Origin: Candidatus Omnitrophota bacterium
Lineage (GTDB): Bacteria > Omnitrophota > Omnitrophia > Omnitrophales > Aquincolibacteriaceae
Reading direction: 5' to 3'
NCBI GenBank assembly: GCA_023246995.1
Contig: JAHFHI010000016.1
Coordinates: 1-10,554 of the forward strand
DNA length: 10,554 nt
The translations under genes were made by a program, and so were the position numbers. The notes below the pieces were generated by a model. That model was given only the letters and a program-made list of their open reading frames with translations. It searched no databases and had not been told where the DNA came from. Shown here one piece after another: positions 6,557 through 10,554 of this stretch (position 1 is its first letter; every line of letters starts with the position of its first letter).

Positions 6557-7899
6557 TGCTCGAGAAATTTTTTGAGTTCTCAAAAAACAAGACCTCGGCC
6601 CGGACCGAAATCCTGGGCGGGCTTACCACTTTTTTGGCCATGGCCTATATTCTTTTTGTTCAGCCGGCGGTTCTCTCGAGGGATTTTACGGGAAATCCGA
6701 CCGGGCTAGGTTTTGAAGCCGTCTTTATCGCCACCTGTCTGGCTTCGGCATTGGCCAGCATCCTGATGGGAATCTATGCGCGCTACCCGATCGCGCTCGC
6801 GCCCGGAATGGGTGAAAACTTCTTTTTCGTTTCCTGTGTGATGAGCCTGGCCGGGCTCGGGTTCAAGGAGCCCTGGAGAGTCGCGCTCGGGATCGTGTTT
6901 ATTTCCGGGGTGCTTTTTATTTGCGCGTCTCTGGGCGGCGTGCGCGAAATCCTGGTGGGGGGATTGAGCGCGAGCCTTCGCAGCGGGATCGCCTCGGGAA
7001 TCGGCCTTTTTATCGCGCTGATCGGTCTGCGCAATGGCGGGATCGTGGTTGTGAAGGCTGGAACCGGCATCGGCCTTAATCCGCACTTAGCCTCTGCGGA
7101 AATGGCTATTTTTTGCTTCACGCTTGCCGTCACCGTCCCGCTTCTGCGCAGACGCGCTCCCGGGGCGATTCTTTGGGGTATTCTGGGCGGGGCGGTTCCG
7201 GCGATTTTTTTTGGCGGGATGGAGTGGCCCCAAGTTTTTTTCGGATTTCCTGATTTTTCAAAAAATGTTTTTGGGGCGATGGACCTTCGCTCGGCCTTGA
7301 GCCCGGAGTGCGTTCCTTTGATCCTGGTCTTTTTTTTTATGGTTCTTTTCGATACCACCGGGACTTTGATTGCGGTGGCCGAGCACGCGGGGTTTATGCG
7401 CGGGAGCGAGCTTCCCCGGGCGCGGGAGGCCTTTTTAGTGGATGCCTTGGCCACGGCCGGCGGCGCGGCTCTCGGCACGAGCACCGTGACCAGTTACGTC
7501 GAAAGCGCGGCCGGGGTTGAGCAGGGGGCCCGCACCGGATTCGCGAGTGTGGTGACGGGATTTTGTTTTTTGGCGGCGCTTTTTTTCAGCCCTCTTATAG
7601 CCCTGATCGGGACCCATCCGGCCCTTACGGCCCCGGCTTTGCTCGTGGTCGGCGCGCTCATGGGCCAAAACGTTTCGAAGATTGATTGGCCGGATTTTTC
7701 CGAATCCTTCCCCGCCTTCCTTATCATGATCGGGATTCCCATGACCTATTCGATCGCAGATGGTATCGCCCTTGGGCTTGTGAGCTATCCGGTGATCAAA
7801 CTTCTTTCAGGCAGAGCGCGAGAAGTACGCCCGGCCATGTATGTCACGAGCGCGCTTCTTGTAGCCTATTTTATCTTCATTCGAAACCGGCTCGCTTAA
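6556..7899 (+). CDS. NCS2-family purine base permease (AzgA/PbuG type)
   Basis: This 447-residue inner-membrane transporter has many hydrophobic helices along its whole length and probably imports a purine base such as guanine, hypoxanthine or adenine with protons. Family signatures are 'LGGLTTFLAMAYILFVQP' near the N-terminus, 'APGMGENFFF' at about residues 82-91 and 'GTSTVTSYVESAAGVEQGAR' at about 310. In the first of these, commonly studied members have a Leu-Asn-Ala pattern after 'APGMG' whereas this one has Glu-Asn-Phe, as I recall the family. Glu in this substrate-proximal helix could alter specificity. It follows the deaminase with a one-base TGATG overlap, and the pair reads as uptake plus first-step deamination of guanine. 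The exact substrate cannot be read from the sequence. Confidence 0.88.
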   Translation: MLEKFFEFSKNKTSARTEILGGLTTFLAMAYILFVQPAVLSRDFTGNPTGLGFEAVFIATCLASALASILMGIYARYPIALAPGMGENFFFVSCVMSLAGLGFKEPWRVALGIVFISGVLFICASLGGVREILVGGLSASLRSGIASGIGLFIALIGLRNGGIVVVKAGTGIGLNPHLASAEMAIFCFTLAVTVPLLRRRAPGAILWGILGGAVPAIFFGGMEWPQVFFGFPDFSKNVFGAMDLRSALSPECVPLILVFFFMVLFDTTGTLIAVAEHAGFMRGSELPRAREAFLVDALATAGGAALGTSTVTSYVESAAGVEQGARTGFASVVTGFCFLAALFFSPLIALIGTHPALTAPALLVVGALMGQNVSKIDWPDFSESFPAFLIMIGIPMTYSIADGIALGLVSYPVIKLLSGRAREVRPAMYVTSALLVAYFIFIRNRLA

Positions 7900-7914
7900 A
7901 GCCAGATCCTTTGC

Positions 7915-7942
7915 TTGACCGGGCGGGGGAATAACGTATAAT
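7915..7942 (+). promoter_or_regulatory. Strong sigma70-type promoter for rpsU operon
   Basis: TTGACC (7915-7920), a 16-base spacer and a perfect TATAAT (7937-7942) lie 15 bases after the permease stop. Transcription would start near 7949, about 35 bases before the rpsU GTG. Confidence 0.75.
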
Positions 7943-7983
7943 GAGTTCGTTTCCCTAACCTCAAGAACAGAAAGGACTAACGG

Positions 7984-8163
7984 GTGCCCAAAGTTCAAGT
8001 GACCGAAAACGAGCCGCTCGAGAAGGCCTTAAAGCGTCTTAAGAAAAAACTCGAGCGCGAGGGGATCCTCAAACTCCTCAAGCAGCGCAAGCATTACGAA
8101 AAGCCGAGCGAAAAAAGACGCCGCAAGATCCGCACCTCCAAAAGCAAACGCAAAAGGTTTTAA
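7984..8163 (+). CDS. rpsU: Small ribosomal subunit protein bS21
   Basis: This is a 59-residue, very basic protein. It begins 'MPKVQVTENEPLEKALKRLK', has the central 'LKQRKHYEKPSEKRRRK' typical of bS21, and ends in an Arg/Lys-rich tail, 'RTSKSKRKRF'. bS21 sits near the 3' end of 16S rRNA in the small subunit and helps start-site selection during initiation. The start is GTG at 7984, with AAGGA seven bases upstream. The gene is short and easily missed. It is the first gene after the strong promoter at 7915-7942 and lies 22 bases before the MEMO gene, so it probably leads a four-gene transcript. bS21 is found in many but not all bacterial phyla. Confidence 0.92.
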   Translation: MPKVQVTENEPLEKALKRLKKKLEREGILKLLKQRKHYEKPSEKRRRKIRTSKSKRKRF

Positions 8164-8185
8164 GCTCCGGGCACCTCCCACGCCC

Positions 8186-8989
8186 ATGCATGTCCGCAAA
8201 CCGGCAGTTGCGGGTAGCTTTTATCCTTCCGATTCAAGCGAGCTTGGGGAATATCTCAAAAAGGGTTGCTTCCAAGGCCCGGTTAGGCCTGTCAAAGCTC
8301 TTATCACTCCCCATGCCGGCTATATTTATTCCGGCCGCACCGCGCTTAAAGTTTTTTCCCAAATAGAAGTCCCGGAAAGAAATCTCCTGATCGGGCCCAA
8401 TCACCGCGGCATGGGAAGTGATTTCGCGCTTTACCCCGACGGGGTCTGGAAAACGCCGCTGGGGGAAGTGTCGGTCGATCAGGATCTTGCCGCGAAGCTT
8501 TTGGAATCCTCGCATGATCTCCACGCGGATCCGGAGGCGCACGGGTTTGAACATTCCCTGGAAGTGATCCTTCCGTTTTTACAGATTAAAAATCCGCAGG
8601 CACGGATCGTGCCGCTCATCGCCGGGACGCTTGATTGGGAGCGAGCCCGCACAGCGGCGCTTGCCATGGGCGAGAGGCTTGCCTCGTTTGCAGACCCGGT
8701 TTTGGTGGTGGTGTCAAACGACATGAGCCACTACGAAAACGAAGCAAGCACCCGCGAAAAAGACCGTTACGCCCTTGACGCCATTCTGAATTTGGATCCC
8801 GCCGGGCTTGTTGAGGCCGTGACCCGCCACCGCATTACCATGTGCGGTTTTATTCCGGTTTATATGCTTCTGATTATGGCCGCGACGCTTGGCATCACCA
8901 AGGCCTCTCTTGTCGAATACACGACCAGCGCCGAGGCGAGCGGCGATTATGACCGGGTGGTGGGATATGCCGGATTTATCTTCGAATAG
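8186..8989 (+). CDS. amrB: MEMO family protein (AmmeMemoRadiSam system protein B)
   Basis: This 267-residue protein is related to human MEMO1 and to the extradiol-dioxygenase fold. The metal-site residues known from human MEMO1 (two His and one Cys) have clear counterparts: His43 in 'TPHAGYIYSG', His73 in 'GPNHRGMG' and Cys220 in 'TMCGF'. 'EHSLEVILPFLQ' (122-133) and 'SNDMSHY' (177-183) are further family marks. In bacteria it is usually found with an AMMECR1 protein and a radical-SAM enzyme in a conserved set whose reaction is unsettled. The ATG at 8186 starts the conserved 'RKPAVAGSFYP' N-terminus but has a C-rich upstream region and no ribosome site, so its translation may depend on rpsU. 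The next gene begins inside its last 23 bases. Confidence 0.9.
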   Translation: MHVRKPAVAGSFYPSDSSELGEYLKKGCFQGPVRPVKALITPHAGYIYSGRTALKVFSQIEVPERNLLIGPNHRGMGSDFALYPDGVWKTPLGEVSVDQDLAAKLLESSHDLHADPEAHGFEHSLEVILPFLQIKNPQARIVPLIAGTLDWERARTAALAMGERLASFADPVLVVVSNDMSHYENEASTREKDRYALDAILNLDPAGLVEAVTRHRITMCGFIPVYMLLIMAATLGITKASLVEYTTSAEASGDYDRVVGYAGFIFE

Positions 8990-9509
8990 CCGCCGGACTC
9001 TTCTAGATCTTGCCCGGAGCGCGATCAAAACCCATCTTGAGACCGGGGATTATCCTTCCTTTAAAGCGGCGTCGGCCGAGCTTGAAGCCAAGCGCGGCTG
9101 TTTTGTCACCCTGCGTAAAGGGGGCAAACTACGCGGCTGTGTCGGGACATTTCAAAGCGGTTCTCCGCTTTGCGAGAATGTGGCGCGCATGGCGGTCGCG
9201 GCCGCTTTTCAGGACCACCGCTTTGAGCCGCTCTCGAAAAATGAAATCACCGACATTCTGATCGAGATCTCGGTCTTGGGCGAACTTCAAAAGGTTTCGG
9301 GGATCGATGAAATCCAGACCGGCCGGCACGGGGTTTATGTGCGGCTCGGTCAAAGAAGCGGGACCTATCTGCCGGATGTGGCCGTTGAGCAGAAATGGGA
9401 CGCCCTGGAGCTCGTGACGCGCTGCGCGCGCGAAAAAGCCGGGCTTAAGCCCGCTGAAATCGCGGCCGCGGAACTTTACCGCTACGAAGTTGAAAAATTC
9501 AGCGAATAA
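8967..9509 (+). CDS. amrA: AMMECR1 family protein (AmmeMemoRadiSam system protein A)
   Basis: This encodes 180 residues of the AMMECR1 domain. The hallmark 'LRGCVGT' is at residues 55-61, with a further 'KRGCFVTL' (42-49), 'FEPLSKNEITDILIEISVL' and 'GTYLPDVAVEQKWD'. The fold is known from structures, but the function is not established; in bacteria it pairs with MEMO and a radical-SAM protein. The start at 8967 is chosen because it gives a normal family N-terminus and the G-rich run at 8954-8964 can act as a ribosome site; an in-frame ATG at 8889 would extend the overlap with the MEMO gene to 101 bases. With this start the overlap is 23 bases. The radical-SAM member is not in the window. Confidence 0.87.
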   Translation: MPDLSSNSRRTLLDLARSAIKTHLETGDYPSFKAASAELEAKRGCFVTLRKGGKLRGCVGTFQSGSPLCENVARMAVAAAFQDHRFEPLSKNEITDILIEISVLGELQKVSGIDEIQTGRHGVYVRLGQRSGTYLPDVAVEQKWDALELVTRCAREKAGLKPAEIAAAELYRYEVEKFSE

Positions 9510-9522
9510 GGAGAAAAAACTC

Positions 9523-9873
9523 ATGTCTAAAATAACCGTTTATGAAAAGCCGACCTGCACGACCTGCCGCCAGGTCCACAAAGCGCTTCAGGAAAGCGGC
9601 GTTGATTTTGAGAGTGTCAATTATTACGTGTCTCCTTTATCCAAGACAAAGCTAAGCGAGCTTTTGAAAAAGGCCGGGCTTAAGGCTGCCGATATCCTGC
9701 GTAAAAGCGAAGAGATCTATAAACAACTCAAACTCGGGGAAAAGAATCTTTCCGAAGAGGATCTTGTCGCGCTCATGGCCAAGCACCCCGATCTGATCCA
9801 GCGGCCTATCGTCGAAAAGGGCTCTAAAGCCATTCTTGCCCGCCCCGCCGAACGCCTTAAAGAGATCCTCTAA
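9523..9873 (+). CDS. ArsC/Spx-family thioredoxin-fold protein (putative arsenate reductase)
   Basis: This encodes 116 residues. The redox site is 'CTTC' in 'YEKPTCTTCRQV', a Cys-x-x-Cys like that of Spx rather than the single Cys of E. coli ArsC. The arginines that ArsC uses to hold oxyanions have likely counterparts in 'LRKSEEIYKQL', 'IQRPIVEKG' and 'ILARPAERL'. So the oxyanion frame is ArsC-like and the thiol motif is Spx-like. No other arsenic genes are nearby, and it lies 13 bases behind AMMECR1, so a redox role tied to that operon is as likely as arsenate reduction. AAGGAG at 9508-9513, overlapping the amrA stop, sits nine bases before the ATG at 9523 and decides that start over the in-frame ATG at 9490. 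Confidence 0.83.
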   Translation: MSKITVYEKPTCTTCRQVHKALQESGVDFESVNYYVSPLSKTKLSELLKKAGLKAADILRKSEEIYKQLKLGEKNLSEEDLVALMAKHPDLIQRPIVEKGSKAILARPAERLKEIL

Positions 9874-9891
9874 AATCGGTTTTTGGGCTTA

Positions 9892-9920
9892 TTGCGGGCC
9901 CTGGGCTTCTATGCTATGAT
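9892..9920 (+). promoter_or_regulatory. Extended -10 promoter for hisS
   Basis: TTGCGG (9892-9897) and TATGAT (9915-9920) are 17 bases apart, and TG at 9912-9913 makes an extended -10. Transcription would start near 9927, only about 18 bases before the hisS ATG. Confidence 0.55.
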
Positions 9921-9943
9921 GCGCCTCCCTTTTAAAGAGGCGC
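9921..9943 (+). promoter_or_regulatory. Inverted repeat covering the hisS ribosome site
   Basis: GCGCCTC (9921-9927) and GAGGCGC (9937-9943) are perfect 7-bp arms around a nine-base loop. The right arm contains AGAGG, the hisS ribosome site, and ends one base before the ATG at 9945. A transcript that includes the left arm could fold and hide the site. Confidence 0.5.
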
Positions 9944-9944
9944 G

Positions 9945-10554
9945 ATGGCAAAGAAATTGGAAGCCCTGCGGGGGATGGAGGACATCCTTCCCGGGGAAAT
10001 CGAAAAATGGCAGCGTGTGGAGGAAAAAGCACGCATCTTCTTTGAATCCCAGGGGTTTAAAGAAATCCGCACCCCTCTCCTCGAACCCACGGAACTTTTC
10101 CAGCGCTCCGTCGGCGAATCAAGCGATATCGTCCACAAGGAAATGTTCAGCTTTGACGACCGGGCCGGTCGGCACGTTTCGCTTCGTCCGGAAATGACCG
10201 CATCGGTCGCGCGCGCGGTGATTGAAAAGGGGCTTCTGCGGCAGGCCAAGTCTCTGCGCTTCTATTATATGGGCGCCATGTTCCGCGCCGAGCGGCCCCA
10301 GGCCGGGCGCAAACGCCAGTTTCACCAGATCGGGATCGAAATGATCAACGAGTCCGGGCTTTGCGCCGACTTCGAGGTCCTGAATCTTCTCTACCGCTTT
10401 TTGACTTATGCGGGGCTTGAGTCGCCTAAAGTCAGATTAAATGATTTGGGCGACGCGGAGAATCAGAAACGCATGGCGAGCGAACTCGGGGCTTATTTTT
10501 CCGGCCAAAAAGAAAAATTGTGTGCGGACTGCAAGTGGCGGCTTGAAAAAAATG
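9945..10554 (+). CDS. hisS: Histidyl-tRNA synthetase, 3' end cut by window
   Basis: This class II aminoacyl-tRNA synthetase attaches histidine to tRNA-His using ATP. The first 203 codons are visible and the frame is open at the window end; the family is usually a little over 400 residues. 'EALRGMEDILP' at the N-terminus, 'TPLLEPTELFQRSVGE' (motif 1 region), 'SLRPEMTASVAR' and motif 2 'MFRAERPQAGRKRQFHQIGI' are all intact. 'LCADCKWRLEKN' near the visible end is also usual for the family. It starts with ATG at 9945, four bases after AGAGG, 71 bases downstream of the ArsC-like gene, and has its own extended -10 promoter. Confidence 0.95.
   Translation, partial: MAKKLEALRGMEDILPGEIEKWQRVEEKARIFFESQGFKEIRTPLLEPTELFQRSVGESSDIVHKEMFSFDDRAGRHVSLRPEMTASVARAVIEKGLLRQAKSLRFYYMGAMFRAERPQAGRKRQFHQIGIEMINESGLCADFEVLNLLYRFLTYAGLESPKVRLNDLGDAENQKRMASELGAYFSGQKEKLCADCKWRLEKN

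Noticed and set aside
6783-7484. 233-codon open frame on the minus strand
   Set aside because: It lies opposite the permease gene, has a biased Arg/Pro/Lys composition and no family features; it is a shadow of a GC-rich coding sequence.
9523-9873. Arsenic resistance operon
   Set aside because: No arsR, arsB, acr3 or arsA homologue lies nearby; the ArsC-like gene stands behind AMMECR1.

Overview
The window is about 10.5 kb of gene-dense, moderately GC-rich bacterial DNA. It holds thirteen supportable protein genes, two of them cut by the window edges. There are no rRNA or tRNA genes, no CRISPR array and no transposase. An LptF/LptG permease and a lipoprotein signal indicate a diderm (outer-membrane) bacterium. 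A bS21 gene, a plant/cyanobacterial-style ADP-glucose pyrophosphorylase and a bacterial AMMECR1/MEMO pair fit an uncultured lineage such as Omnitrophota or a PVC-related phylum, but that placement is a low-confidence inference.

Layout. (1) 1-3279, plus strand: the end of an inner-membrane-anchored helical (TPR-like) protein, a degenerate stand-alone receiver domain, a small helical protein of unknown function, and glgC, which overlaps the small gene by ATGA. (2) 3307-3918, plus: a cyclophilin PPIase with a lipoprotein signal and a strong internal ribosome site exactly at the domain boundary. (3) 3952-5726, minus: comF followed by lptG, joined by an ATGA overlap and convergent with the cyclophilin gene over a small hairpin. 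(4) 5727-6073 is the only stretch over 300 bases without a gene. It holds two divergent sigma70-type promoters, a perfect 8-bp inverted repeat between them, and an imperfect palindromic repeat (5940-6027) in the leader of the next operon. (5) 6074-7899, plus: a GuaD-like deaminase coupled by TGATG to an AzgA/PbuG-type purine permease, a two-gene purine salvage unit. (6) 7915-9873, plus: a strong promoter followed by rpsU (bS21, GTG start), amrB/MEMO, amrA/AMMECR1 and an ArsC/Spx-like thioredoxin-fold protein, all closely packed. (7) From 9892, plus: an extended -10 promoter and the first 203 codons of hisS.

Most of the window is housekeeping. The items most worth a second look are: the dual-start cyclophilin; the G8 tract that decides the start of its lipoprotein form; an inverted repeat that would hide the hisS ribosome site only in read-through transcripts; the palindromes between comF and the deaminase gene; and the ribosomal-protein-led operon carrying the poorly understood MEMO/AMMECR1 pair without its usual radical-SAM partner.
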